42,892 nucleotides of DNA from an uncultured Clostridia bacterium (GCA_947166135.1 CAMVDB010000010.1:1-42892); one strand, 5' to 3'; counted from the stretch's first letter, positions 8,066-16,439 are shown. A program made the numbers and translations. Notes: generated from the sequence alone by a model not told the origin.

Positions 8066-9046
8066 TCAGGCTCCCTTATACAGGGAGCCTTTGATATTGA
8101 GCTTTCCGTTCTTTGCGAACCATACCTCTTTGACGTCGAAGCTTTTTCCGTTCAGATCTTCCAGACATCCTGCGGGAGAGGTGAAGCGGAAGGTCAGCTT
8201 GTATGAGTACAGCGCCTGTCGCTTCATTTTCAGCCTTGCGTTGAGCTTTCTGTCCCCGTACTTTTCATCCCCGATCAGCGGATGTCCGATATGCGCCATA
8301 TGCGCGCGGATCTGGTGCGTTCTGCCGGTATGCAGGAGTACCTCGCAGAGGGAGAAGCCGTCGGCAGAATCCAATACCGTGTACTCAGTGACGATCTCCT
8401 TGTCGCCCTCGCGCTGTTTGTCGCGTACGGTGACCGTATTGGTGCGCTCATCCTTAGAGTGATAGGCTGTGAGGATCGCGTGCTCGGGCTTCGGCGTACC
8501 TTTGACAGCGCATAGATAGTACTTCTCGATTTCCCTGTCGCGGATCTTTTGGTTCATCACGCGGAGCGCTTCGGCGTTTTTCGCAGCGATCACGATGCCG
8601 CCGGTGTTGCGGTCGATGCGGTTGCATAAAGCAGGGGTGAAGCTGTGCTCCGTATCGGGCTTGTATCCTCCATTGTCATACAGATAGCGCAGGACGCGCA
8701 GGTTCAGTGTATCGCTGTCGTAGCGGTTGTCCTGATGACAGATAACGCCGATCTTTTTATCCAGTAGGAGGATGTTCTCGTCCTCATAGAGGATATCCAG
8801 CTGCTTACCCGCTTTCATAAAGTCGTAGCTTTTCTGCTCTTCAAAGAACTCGTCCCTGATATAGAAGGTCAGCACGTCGCCCTCGCTGAGGAACACCTCG
8901 GGCTGTACCTTCTTTCCGTTTAATTTGATATATTTGGTGCGCAGGTATTTATACATCAGCGACTTCGGCATGGTTTTAAACCGCTTGGAGAGGTACTTGT
9001 CCAGCCGCTGACCCGCGTCATTCTTTGTAACTTTCACTTCTCTCAT
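8066..9046 (-). CDS. RluA-family 23S rRNA pseudouridine synthase
   Basis: 326 residues. An N-terminal S4-like RNA-binding domain (about 1-65, RLDKYLSKRF) is followed by the RluA catalytic domain. The catalytic aspartate is D145 in NRIDRNTGG; most relatives read HRLDRxTSG, so the first residue and the serine differ, but the aspartate and flanking arginine are kept. Later motifs (LHTGRTHQIRAHMAHIGHPLIGDEKYG) are canonical. It converts uridine to pseudouridine in RNA, probably 23S rRNA; the exact site is not predictable. GGTGA precedes the ATG at 9046. The last codons overlap a hairpin that probably terminates the convergent pgeF transcript. Confidence 0.92.
   Translation of the reverse strand: MREVKVTKNDAGQRLDKYLSKRFKTMPKSLMYKYLRTKYIKLNGKKVQPEVFLSEGDVLTFYIRDEFFEEQKSYDFMKAGKQLDILYEDENILLLDKKIGVICHQDNRYDSDTLNLRVLRYLYDNGGYKPDTEHSFTPALCNRIDRNTGGIVIAAKNAEALRVMNQKIRDREIEKYYLCAVKGTPKPEHAILTAYHSKDERTNTVTVRDKQREGDKEIVTEYTVLDSADGFSLCEVLLHTGRTHQIRAHMAHIGHPLIGDEKYGDRKLNARLKMKRQALYSYKLTFRFTSPAGCLEDLNGKSFDVKEVWFAKNGKLNIKGSLYKGA
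8068..8093 (+). terminator. Hairpin terminator of pgeF inside the 3' end of the convergent gene
   Basis: AGGCTCCCT (8068-8076) pairs perfectly with AGGGAGCCT (8082-8090) across a 5-base loop and is followed by TTTGATATT. On the other strand the same bases encode the last residues of the pseudouridine synthase. Confidence 0.6.
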
Positions 9047-9070
9047 ATCTTCACCGTATCAATAAATATG

Positions 9071-9108
9071 TCATTGTAAAGCCCGTCGGGACTGCAACAA
9101 TCACAACC
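9071..9108 (+). repeat. Dispersed intergenic hairpin repeat, copy A (diverged)
   Basis: Begins TCATTGTAAAGCCC and ends CAATCACAACC. It is a diverged copy of the unit seen at 9121, 16291 and 32141. The arms pair around a GTC loop-like centre. Confidence 0.6.
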
Positions 9109-9120
9109 GAATTAAAGGCG

Positions 9121-9158
9121 TCATTGCGAAGCCCGCAAGGGCTGTGGTAATCTCAACC
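9121..9158 (+). repeat. Dispersed intergenic hairpin repeat, copy B
   Basis: TCATTGCGAAGCCC, a GCAA loop, then GGGCTGTGGTAATCTCAACC. GCCC pairs with GGGC and ATTGC with the GTAAT side. It lies 12 bases from copy A in the same orientation. Confidence 0.75.
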
Positions 9159-9243
9159 TTATTACGTATTGTACCAAAAACCATTCGATATTTCAACGGT
9201 AACATTTCTTAACCTTCTGCGTAGTATATACAGGGTGATGAAA

Positions 9244-9387
9244 ATGAGATGTCGTAAGAACAGCTGTGCCACAGCGATCTCCTTCGGACTGGGTCTTCTG
9301 ACAGCCTCGATACTTCCGACGAAAGCGGTGTGTGTGATAGCGGCGATCGTGCTCATCATCACCTGTTTGACAAGGAGGCAGCGATGA
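9244..9387 (+). CDS. Small membrane protein (about 47 aa), first of two micro-genes
   Basis: From the ATG at 9244, 47 residues: a basic cysteine-containing N-terminus (MRCRKNSC), two hydrophobic stretches with a short break (ISFGLGLLTASILPTKAVCVIAAIVLIITCL) and a basic end. An upstream in-frame ATG at 9238 is possible; the frame stays open to 9169 but without a ribosome site there. AGGG lies 8 bases before 9244. Its stop overlaps the ATG of the next micro-gene (ATGA). Family unknown to me; proteins of this layout occur in clostridia. A 120-codon frame on the opposite strand lacks comparable support. Confidence 0.6.
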   Translation: MRCRKNSCATAISFGLGLLTASILPTKAVCVIAAIVLIITCLTRRQR

Positions 9388-9476
9388 AGGTAGTTGTGTT
9401 GGATCATCCGAAGATCCTCTCGTTCTTCCTCAGGAAGATCTACGGGATCAAAAAGGTCAAGGAGCCTTCGGTATAA
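9384..9476 (+). CDS. 30-residue protein, translationally coupled micro-gene
   Basis: Thirty residues, MKVVVLDHPKILSFFLRKIY followed by GIKKVKEPSV. The chain has a hydrophobic strand-like start and a basic amphipathic middle. The ATG overlaps the preceding stop codon as ATGA and has a near-perfect AAGGAGG 6 bases upstream, which is strong evidence for translation despite the small size. A good hairpin terminator follows at 9491. I do not know a function. Pairing with a small membrane protein suggests a membrane-associated role, which is inference. Confidence 0.6.
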   Translation: MKVVVLDHPKILSFFLRKIYGIKKVKEPSV

Positions 9477-9490
9477 GGCGACGAACAACG

Positions 9491-9513
9491 GCGGCAGCTC
9501 AGCTGTCGCTTTT
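9491..9513 (+). terminator. Terminator of the micro-gene pair
   Basis: GCGGCAGC (9491-9498) pairs with GCTGTCGC (9502-9509) with one G-U pair and a 3-base loop; TTTT follows. Confidence 0.65.
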
Positions 9514-9538
9514 GTCATATACATATAAATTTAGAATT

Positions 9539-9564
9539 GCCGCCGCTGTATTTCAAGCGACGGC
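9539..9564 (-). terminator. Probable terminator of the LysM gene
   Basis: Reading leftward, GCCGTCGCT (9564-9556) pairs with AGCGGCGGC (9547-9539) across an 8-base loop. The tail AATTCTAAATTT is only moderately U-rich. Confidence 0.45.
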
Positions 9565-9569
9565 ATTCT

Positions 9570-9875
9570 TCATTTCGTCAGTCTCAGTATCTGACCGGGA
9601 TAAATAATGTTGGGATTCTCGAGCTTATTCAGGCTCAGGATGTTCTCGAGTTCCAGACCGTAGCGGTCGGCGATCGATAGGATCGTATCGCCCGGACGTA
9701 CTACATAGTAGCGCGGCGACTGGATATCCTCGATCGGCAGAATCAACTCCTGACCCGGAAAAATGGTGTAAGGAGGTACGAGCCCGTTCGCCTTGGCGAT
9801 CTCCTCGGGATTCGTCCCGAAGAACTGCGCGATCGCGTACAGGGTGTTTCCCGGTCTGACTGTATATGTTACCAT
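9570..9875 (-). CDS. Double LysM-domain protein
   Basis: 101 residues made almost wholly of two LysM repeats, about 2-47 (YTVRPGNTLYAIAQFFG ... YTIFPGQELILP) and 56-100 (YYVVRPGDTILSIADRYG ... IIYPGQILRLTK). LysM binds N-acetylglucosamine in peptidoglycan or chitin-like glycans. There is no signal peptide, so export is unexplained. Small signal-less LysM proteins of Firmicutes are often linked to spore coats or cortex (SafA-like) or to stress; a role cannot be assigned here. GGAG lies about 10 bases before the ATG at 9875. It is divergent from pulA1 across an AT-rich 180-base gap. Confidence 0.88.
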   Translation of the reverse strand: MVTYTVRPGNTLYAIAQFFGTNPEEIAKANGLVPPYTIFPGQELILPIEDIQSPRYYVVRPGDTILSIADRYGLELENILSLNKLENPNIIYPGQILRLTK

Positions 9876-10056
9876 CGATATATGGCTCCTTTCCTGTTAC
9901 TGTTATATTCTATGCAGCTCATCCTTATCGGTGACGATGGAATATCCTGTAAAATATTGTATAATATTTATAAATATAATTCTAATTCGGAACTAAATGT
10001 GTAGTATTATTTGATATGATAAAGCTGTATAAACATGCTAAATTGAGGGTATCAAA

Positions 10057-13014
10057 TTGAGTTATAAACGTGTAATTTCACTATTTTTAGCGTTCATTTG
10101 CCTTTCCGCGGTCACGTCTGCCGCTATTTACGCAGAGGGTGAGACGCAGGTACAGGAGGTTGAGACCATGCCCGAAGCACCTACGATTGCAGAGATCATT
10201 GAGACCGAGCCCCCGACCGAACCGCCCACCGAGGCGCCTACCCAGAAGCCGACTGTAAAACCTACCGAGCCGCCGCTTCATCCTAAGAGCTACGGCTATG
10301 ACGGTTATGCCAAGAGACTTGACAAAACGGTCTACAGCGACAATGACCTCGGCGCGAATTATTCGCCGGAGTATACGAACTTCAAGCTCTGGGCGCCGAC
10401 CGCGGATGAAGTCAAGGTTTGTATCTACAAGACCGGCTCCGATGAGGAGGAGGGCTTCAACACCATCGCCATCCAGCCCATGAAATTCTCGAAATCTGTC
10501 GGTACCTGGTATATCACCCTTCCGGGTGATTACAAGAATATGTATTACACCTATAAGGTGACCAACAACGGCGAGACCCATGAGGTCGTCGATCCTTACG
10601 CGAAGTCCGCCGGAGTGAACGGCAATCGCGGTATGATCCTCGATCTGCGCGATACCGATCCCGAGGGCTGGAAGGATGACAGCTTCAATCGTGTGAGCAG
10701 TGCGACCGACGCGGTCGTCTGGGAGGTCAGCGTACGCGACTTCTCAGCCGATCCTCATTCGGGCGTCAGCGAAGCGAATCGCGGTAAGTTCCTCGCCTTT
10801 ACCGAGGACGGCACGACCTACGAGGGCAGGGAAGAGAACCTTTCCACCTGTGTCAGCTACTTAAAGGAGCTAGGCGTGAATTATGTCCAGATCAATCCGT
10901 TTTACGATTTCGCTTCTATCGACGAGTCCCGACAGCTCGACGATCAGTATAACTGGGGCTATGATCCGAAGAACTACAACGTCCCCGAGGGCTCCTATTC
11001 CTCGAATCCCTACGACGGCAAGACTCGCGTCAAAGAGTGCAAGCAGATGATTCAGGCGCTCCATAAGGCGGGTATAGGCGTTATCATGGATGTTGTCTAT
11101 AACCACACCTATTTCTCGGAGGATTCTTTCTTCCAGTATATCGTCCCATTCTATTATCACCGCTTCAACGAGGACGGCAGCTGGTCGAACGGCTCCGGCT
11201 GCGGCAACGACGTCGCCACCGAGCGCTTCATGGTCAGTAAGTTCATCCGTGATTCGGTGAAGTACTGGGCGAGTGAATACCATATCGACGGCTTTCGCTT
11301 TGATCTGATGGGCTTGATGGATGTCGGAACCATGCAGGGCATCCGTGCCGATCTGAACGCCCTACCGAATGGCGATAAGATCCTGATGTACGGCGAAGCA
11401 TGGAACATGCAGACCACCGTACAGCCTGACGTCAAGCTCGCCAACCAGAGCAACATGTACCTGCTGCCCGGTGTCGGTGCGTTCAACGATACCGGCCGCG
11501 ACGCGATCAAGGGCTCGAACTTCACTGCGAAAGAGCCCGGTTTCGTACAGAAGGGCTCGTCCAAGTCCGGTGTGCGCAGTACCGTTGACGGCGACGGTGG
11601 GGGATGGGCAAAGACGCCCGACCAATGCGTGAATTACGTATCTTGTCACGATAATCTGACGTTATATGATAAGCTCACCGACTCGGTCCATCACGACGGT
11701 AAGTATACCGAACGCCGCGAGGACTTAGTCAAGATGAATCGCCTGTCATCCGCGATCGTTCTTATGAGTAACGGTATGCCGTTTATGCTCGCGGGTGAAG
11801 AGATGGCACGTACCAAGCAGGGGGATGAGAATTCCTATATTTCTTCCGTGGAGATCAATCAAATCGACTGGAAGCTGCGCTATAAATACGCGACGCTTAC
11901 CGATTATTACAGCGGTCTTATCGAGATCCGTAAGGCGGTTCCTGCCCTGCGCGACGGTTCCGCAAAGCGTGAATCGCTCGAAGCGGACACTAAGTCCGCT
12001 CTGGCATACAGCGTAGCGGCAAGCGGCTCCCCCTCCGCGGTCGTCATCTATAACGGCGATCAGGAGAAGAGCGCTAAGGTCACCCTGCCTGTCGGAGCAT
12101 GGGTACAGGTCGCCGACGGTGAATTCGCCGGCTTGCGTGCGATGGATAACGTTTCCGGCACGATCATGGTTCCCGCAGGCTGTGCCGCCGTCCTGATCGA
12201 TAAAGAGGGCTTTGCTTCTATCGCTCAGAAGGAGCCTGAGAGCGTCGTTTACATGCGCTATACGGATAAGAAGAGCGGCGAGGTAATATGTGAGGAGCGC
12301 CTCGAGGGTAAGAAGGGCGAGTCTTATACCGCCGAAGCACCGTCCGCTCTGCTGTTCAACTACAACATTGTTTCCAAGGGCAGCCTGAACGGCAGCTTCG
12401 ATAAACTATATGAGGTCGTCAACGTTCCCGTCGAGCAGTATGAGGGCGATTATTCCACCGTTACGATCCGTTTCCTCAGTGATAAAGACAAGCAGCTTGC
12501 CGATACCATCGTCATGACCAATCGCGTCGGGCAGCGTTACTTCACACCGTCTATCCCCGGCGTGAAGGGTTATTCGCTCGATCTGAACAATCTTCCCGAT
12601 AATGCCGCCGGAAAATATACCGACGAGCCGATCGACGTTATCTTTCGCTACACGAAGATCGAGGACAAAAAGGACAAAAAGGATGATTCGGCTTATCAGT
12701 GTCGCGCGAACGTGATCTATCTTGCCGAGGACGGAAAGATTCTCGACCGCAAATCCTACATGGGCGTAGAGGGGGATAAGCTCGAGCTTGAGATCCTTGA
12801 CTTTGACGGTTACGAGTACTTTGAGGAGAGTAACTCTAACGCCCTGTTCACACCCGTGGAGCTCAATGTTCTGGTCTATTATCAAAAGCCCCGCGCCGAT
12901 TATCTGATCTATATTTTGATTGCGGGCGGCGCAGTCGTTCTGCTCGGCGCGATCGCACTCATCCTCAGAACGAACAAAAAACGTAAGATGAAGGCAATCA
13001 GCATTGATGACTGA
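10057..13014 (+). CDS. pulA: Membrane-anchored type I pullulanase (GH13_14)
   Basis: 985-residue extracellular debranching enzyme cutting alpha-1,6 bonds in pullulan and starch. Layout: signal peptide (1-26), P/T/E-rich linker (50-73), CBM48-like N domain (about 100-185), GH13 barrel, three MucBP-like beta domains (about 727-945), one membrane helix (949-971) and a basic cytoplasmic tail. Catalytic signatures: YNWGYDP (298-304, type I pullulanase mark), DVVYNHT (345-351), nucleophile D416 in GFRFD, acid/base E447 in MYGEAW and D532 in SCHDN. The start is TTG at 10057 with GAGGG about 7 bases upstream. No clear promoter could be fixed in the AT-rich 9876-10056 gap. It is followed 53 bases later by a paralogue, a likely tandem duplication. 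Held at the cell surface by the helix rather than by a sortase motif. Confidence 0.95.
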   Translation: MSYKRVISLFLAFICLSAVTSAAIYAEGETQVQEVETMPEAPTIAEIIETEPPTEPPTEAPTQKPTVKPTEPPLHPKSYGYDGYAKRLDKTVYSDNDLGANYSPEYTNFKLWAPTADEVKVCIYKTGSDEEEGFNTIAIQPMKFSKSVGTWYITLPGDYKNMYYTYKVTNNGETHEVVDPYAKSAGVNGNRGMILDLRDTDPEGWKDDSFNRVSSATDAVVWEVSVRDFSADPHSGVSEANRGKFLAFTEDGTTYEGREENLSTCVSYLKELGVNYVQINPFYDFASIDESRQLDDQYNWGYDPKNYNVPEGSYSSNPYDGKTRVKECKQMIQALHKAGIGVIMDVVYNHTYFSEDSFFQYIVPFYYHRFNEDGSWSNGSGCGNDVATERFMVSKFIRDSVKYWASEYHIDGFRFDLMGLMDVGTMQGIRADLNALPNGDKILMYGEAWNMQTTVQPDVKLANQSNMYLLPGVGAFNDTGRDAIKGSNFTAKEPGFVQKGSSKSGVRSTVDGDGGGWAKTPDQCVNYVSCHDNLTLYDKLTDSVHHDGKYTERREDLVKMNRLSSAIVLMSNGMPFMLAGEEMARTKQGDENSYISSVEINQIDWKLRYKYATLTDYYSGLIEIRKAVPALRDGSAKRESLEADTKSALAYSVAASGSPSAVVIYNGDQEKSAKVTLPVGAWVQVADGEFAGLRAMDNVSGTIMVPAGCAAVLIDKEGFASIAQKEPESVVYMRYTDKKSGEVICEERLEGKKGESYTAEAPSALLFNYNIVSKGSLNGSFDKLYEVVNVPVEQYEGDYSTVTIRFLSDKDKQLADTIVMTNRVGQRYFTPSIPGVKGYSLDLNNLPDNAAGKYTDEPIDVIFRYTKIEDKKDKKDDSAYQCRANVIYLAEDGKILDRKSYMGVEGDKLELEILDFDGYEYFEESNSNALFTPVELNVLVYYQKPRADYLIYILIAGGAVVLLGAIALILRTNKKRKMKAISIDD

Positions 13015-13067
13015 TTGGTTAAACAATGCTTTTTCATAACATTTATATTATTTAAGGAGGAAATTGC

Positions 13068-16000
13068 ATGAAAAAGACAAAGAAGGTTATAGCTCTGCTG
13101 CTGACCTTAGCGCTTGTTGCAGGTATGCTCAGCGTAGCGGTCGTATCCGCTTCCGCTGCCGGCAATCCCTACAGCGACGCCGCTATGGCTCTTGACGCAG
13201 AATATGCCTACGACGGAGAATTAGGCGCGATCTATTCTCCCGATGCCACCACCTTCAAGGTATGGGCGCCTCTGGCGACTGAGGTCAAGCTCAATCGCTA
13301 TGCGACCGGTTCCGACAGGGAAGAGGGCGCCGCTAATCTCGGCACCACTCAGATGGAAAAGCTGATGGACGGTGAAAAGTGGACAGGCGTATGGACCGCC
13401 ACCGTACAGGGCGACATCGTCAACACCTATTACACCTACACCATCACCAACCCCGACCACATCTACCACAGCTCCGGTCTCGTGACCCATGAGACGCAGG
13501 ATATCTACTCTCATGCAGTCGGCGTGAACGGCGACCGCTCCATGGTCGTCGACCTCAGCAAGACCGATCCCGAGGGCTGGAACAACGATCAGCACGTCTT
13601 CACCGATAACCAGACCGACGCGATCGTATGGGAAGTTCAGGTCAAGGACTTTTCCTACAACCCCAACTCCGGCGTGAGTGACGCGAACCGCGGAAAATTC
13701 CTCGGCTTCACCGAGAAGGGCACCACCCTTAACAACGAGGGTGTTCTCTCCACCGGTATCGACTACTTAAAGCAGCTGGGTGTTACTCATGTTCAGATCA
13801 ACCCCTTCTATGACTTCGCCACCATCAACGAGGCGGGCGACGACACTCAGTTCAACTGGGGTTATGATCCTAAGAACTACGGTGTTCCCGAGGGCTCCTT
13901 CTCCTCGAACCCCTACGACGGCAACGTTCGTATCAACGAGTGTAAGCAGATGATCCAGGCGCTCCACGAGGCGGGTATCGGCGTCATCATGGACGTTGTT
14001 TATAACCACACCTACAGCGTAGACTCCTGCTTTACCTATTCCGTTCCCGAGTACTATTATCGAATGGCTGCCAACGGCACCTACAGCCAGCAGTCCGGCT
14101 GTGGTAACGATACTGCTTCCGAGCGCGCGATGTATCGCAAGTATATGCGCGAGATGCTCAACTACTGGACGACCGAGTACCATATCGACGGCTACCGCTT
14201 CGACCTGATGGGCGTTCACGACGGCGAGACCATGACCATGATCCGTGAGGATATGGACGCGATCGATCCCCGTATCATCATGTACGGTGAGGGCTGGTCC
14301 GGCAATACCGTTTATGATCCCGTAACCTGCTCCGGCACCGCTACCTACATGACCGTTCAGACCAACGCATCTAAGCTCCCGTCCCGCATCGGCTTCTTCA
14401 ACGACCAGATTCGTGACGGCCTTAAGGGCGGTGTATTTGACGGCGCTACCGCTAAGGGCTTTGTCAACGGCTCCAAGCTCCTCGCTCCCGACGTCATGAT
14501 GGGCGTCCGTGCGAACTCTGTCGGTAAGGGCAGATGGACTGCAGTCACCCCCGAGCAGACCGTAACCTACGCTTCCTGCCATGATAACATGACCCTGTAT
14601 GATAAGCTGGTTGCCGCTTCCGAGGGTACCAGAGCCGATTACCGCGCGCGCTACGCGAAGGCGATCGCCTCCAATAAGCTTGCGAGCGCGATCATCAACA
14701 CCTCTCAGGGCGTTGACTTCCTCCTCGCGGGTGAGGAGATGGGTCGTTCCAAGGACGGCGACGAGAACTCCTACAAGAGCGCCGCGACCCTCAACATGAT
14801 CGACTGGTCGCTCTTAAAGACCAACGCCGACCTCGTTTCCTACTACAGAGGTCTCTTCGAGCTGAGAAAGAGCTTCTCTCCCTTCACCGCTAAGGTCACC
14901 CAGAAGGACGGCGGAAACTACGAGTACTTTGTAGAGACCTCCGGCTCGGTCGATACCATCGTTTACACCATCCATAACAACACCGAGGGCGAGTGGAACA
15001 AGATCGCCGTATTTTACAACGGCTCCACCTCCGACAAGACCTATACCTTCAAGTCCGCTAAGCTGAGAAAGGACAAGACCATCGACGAGAACACCGAGTG
15101 GGTCATCGTTGTCAACGACAAGGCTGCCGGTATCACCAAGCTCGACGAGTGCAAGGGTCTGACCTTCAAGCTGCCCGCAAGCTCCGCAATCGTAGCGGTT
15201 GAGAAGAGCACCTTTGAGGAGGCCAACCTCAAGAGCGAGTTCTCCAAGATCACCCTGAACAATATTGTCGACGCGACCGGTGAGGTTCTCTCCAGCAGCT
15301 CCGTTCTCGGTAAGCCCGGCGAGGGTTATTCCGTAACCGCTGACGACGCTGTTCCGCTCGAGTATGAGCTCGGCAGCGTAGAGGGCAATACCGAAGGCGT
15401 CTTCACCGAAGAAGATCAGGTCGTAAACTTCAAGTTTGTCGACTATGTTCCCACTCCCTTCCGCGTCCCGAACGGCGATATCGATGACAGCGGTGAGCTG
15501 GACGTCATCGACGCGACCATCCTGCAGCGCTTCCTCTGCCAGCTGACTCAGCTTGACGAAGAGCATGAGAAGCGCGGCGACTATGACGTTGACGGCGAAA
15601 CCGATATTCCCGACGTTACCATGCTGCAGCGTTACCTCGCGGGTATCATCAAGCCCGTTTACACGATCACCACCCGTCACGCGACCCTTAAGGAAGACGG
15701 CTCCAAGCGTGCGCTGACTCCCGCGGGCGTGACCCGTATCCGTTACGGCGAGCCCTACACCACCGAGCCTCAGAGAATCGCTTACTATAAGCTCGATAAG
15801 GCTCCCGCGAACGCCTCCGGTATCGTGACCTGCGATAAGTATGTCGAGTATCTGTATGTTTACAGTGTTGCAAGCCCGATCATGCACGTCAAGCACACCG
15901 GCGACGATTCCTGGGATCCCAACCTGTGGGCATGGGCTTATGACGGCACCGGTTCACCGATCAACTGCTATGATTCGTGGCCGGGTCTGACCCTGAGCAA

Positions 16001-16226
16001 GGAAGCCGGCGCTGAGTGGTATGACGTCACCTTCCCGATTCCGGGCGGTCTTGATTACTACTTCATCATCAGCGAGGGCACCGGTTCTCCGCAGACCAAG
16101 GACTACGGTCCGATCTCTTATGACGAGTATCCCGAGATCTGGGTCGTGATCGACGACGCGAACAGAAACTCCGATGATCAGGATTGGTGCAAGTTCTATA
16201 ACTACAATCCCGATACAGAAAACTAA
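13068..16226 (+). CDS. Secreted type I pullulanase with internal dockerin and C-terminal starch-binding module
   Basis: 1052 residues, paralogue of the preceding gene. Layout: signal peptide (1-31, ending ASAA), CBM48-like domain (55-140), GH13_14 barrel, one MucBP-like domain (about 728-793), type I dockerin (802-862) and a CBM25/26-like domain (about 928-1048, aromatic-rich with WAWAYDG). Catalytic positions: FNWGYDP (262-268; Y is F), DVVYNHT (309-315), nucleophile D379, acid E408 in MYGEGW and D506 in SCHDN. Dockerin calcium loops are DIDDSGELDVID (804-815) and DYDVDGETDIPD (838-849). The dockerin implies attachment to a cohesin-bearing scaffold, as in the R. bromii amylosome; no cohesin is in this window. 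AAGGAGG lies 7 bases before the ATG. Codon use is strongly C-ending, suggesting high expression. Confidence 0.95.
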   Translation: MKKTKKVIALLLTLALVAGMLSVAVVSASAAGNPYSDAAMALDAEYAYDGELGAIYSPDATTFKVWAPLATEVKLNRYATGSDREEGAANLGTTQMEKLMDGEKWTGVWTATVQGDIVNTYYTYTITNPDHIYHSSGLVTHETQDIYSHAVGVNGDRSMVVDLSKTDPEGWNNDQHVFTDNQTDAIVWEVQVKDFSYNPNSGVSDANRGKFLGFTEKGTTLNNEGVLSTGIDYLKQLGVTHVQINPFYDFATINEAGDDTQFNWGYDPKNYGVPEGSFSSNPYDGNVRINECKQMIQALHEAGIGVIMDVVYNHTYSVDSCFTYSVPEYYYRMAANGTYSQQSGCGNDTASERAMYRKYMREMLNYWTTEYHIDGYRFDLMGVHDGETMTMIREDMDAIDPRIIMYGEGWSGNTVYDPVTCSGTATYMTVQTNASKLPSRIGFFNDQIRDGLKGGVFDGATAKGFVNGSKLLAPDVMMGVRANSVGKGRWTAVTPEQTVTYASCHDNMTLYDKLVAASEGTRADYRARYAKAIASNKLASAIINTSQGVDFLLAGEEMGRSKDGDENSYKSAATLNMIDWSLLKTNADLVSYYRGLFELRKSFSPFTAKVTQKDGGNYEYFVETSGSVDTIVYTIHNNTEGEWNKIAVFYNGSTSDKTYTFKSAKLRKDKTIDENTEWVIVVNDKAAGITKLDECKGLTFKLPASSAIVAVEKSTFEEANLKSEFSKITLNNIVDATGEVLSSSSVLGKPGEGYSVTADDAVPLEYELGSVEGNTEGVFTEEDQVVNFKFVDYVPTPFRVPNGDIDDSGELDVIDATILQRFLCQLTQLDEEHEKRGDYDVDGETDIPDVTMLQRYLAGIIKPVYTITTRHATLKEDGSKRALTPAGVTRIRYGEPYTTEPQRIAYYKLDKAPANASGIVTCDKYVEYLYVYSVASPIMHVKHTGDDSWDPNLWAWAYDGTGSPINCYDSWPGLTLSKEAGAEWYDVTFPIPGGLDYYFIISEGTGSPQTKDYGPISYDEYPEIWVVIDDANRNSDDQDWCKFYNYNPDTEN

Positions 16227-16240
16227 TATCGATTCTTACA

Positions 16241-16268
16241 GGGGGCTGTCGAAAGGCAGCCTCCTTTT
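16241..16268 (+). terminator. Terminator of the pullulanase pair
   Basis: A ten-pair stem, GGGGGCTGTC with GGCAGCCTCC (two G-U pairs), closed by a GAAA tetraloop and followed by TTTT. Confidence 0.85.
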
Positions 16269-16290
16269 GCAGCGTGCATTTATGAAATAG

Positions 16291-16330
16291 TCATTGCGAA
16301 GCCGCTTTAGGGGCTGTGGCAATCTCAACC
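16291..16330 (+). repeat. Dispersed intergenic hairpin repeat, copy C
   Basis: TCATTGCGAAGCC at the left, GGGCTGTGGCAATCTCAACC at the right, then GATT. It is very close to copy B in both arms. Confidence 0.75.
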
Positions 16331-16371
16331 GATTTAAAATAGGTCTGCTTTCACCCTGGGAAGTTTATTGC

Positions 16372-16400
16372 TTGACAAATCCACTGATCTGTAGTTTAAT
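16372..16400 (+). promoter_or_regulatory. Promoter of thrH
   Basis: A perfect TTGACA (16372-16377), a 17-base spacer, then TTTAAT (16395-16400), 39 bases before the start codon. Confidence 0.8.
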
Positions 16401-16439
16401 ATTCATGTATGAAAACTACTTGTAAAGGAAGGATTTACT

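Noticed and set aside
9162..9524. 120-codon minus-strand frame over the micro-genes
   Set aside because: It covers the terminator and both small ORFs but shows no ribosome site or domain. The plus-strand ORFs have Shine-Dalgarno sites and coupled starts.
13767..14582. 271-codon frame opposite the second pullulanase
   Set aside because: Shadow of a strongly biased coding region; no start signals or recognisable domain.
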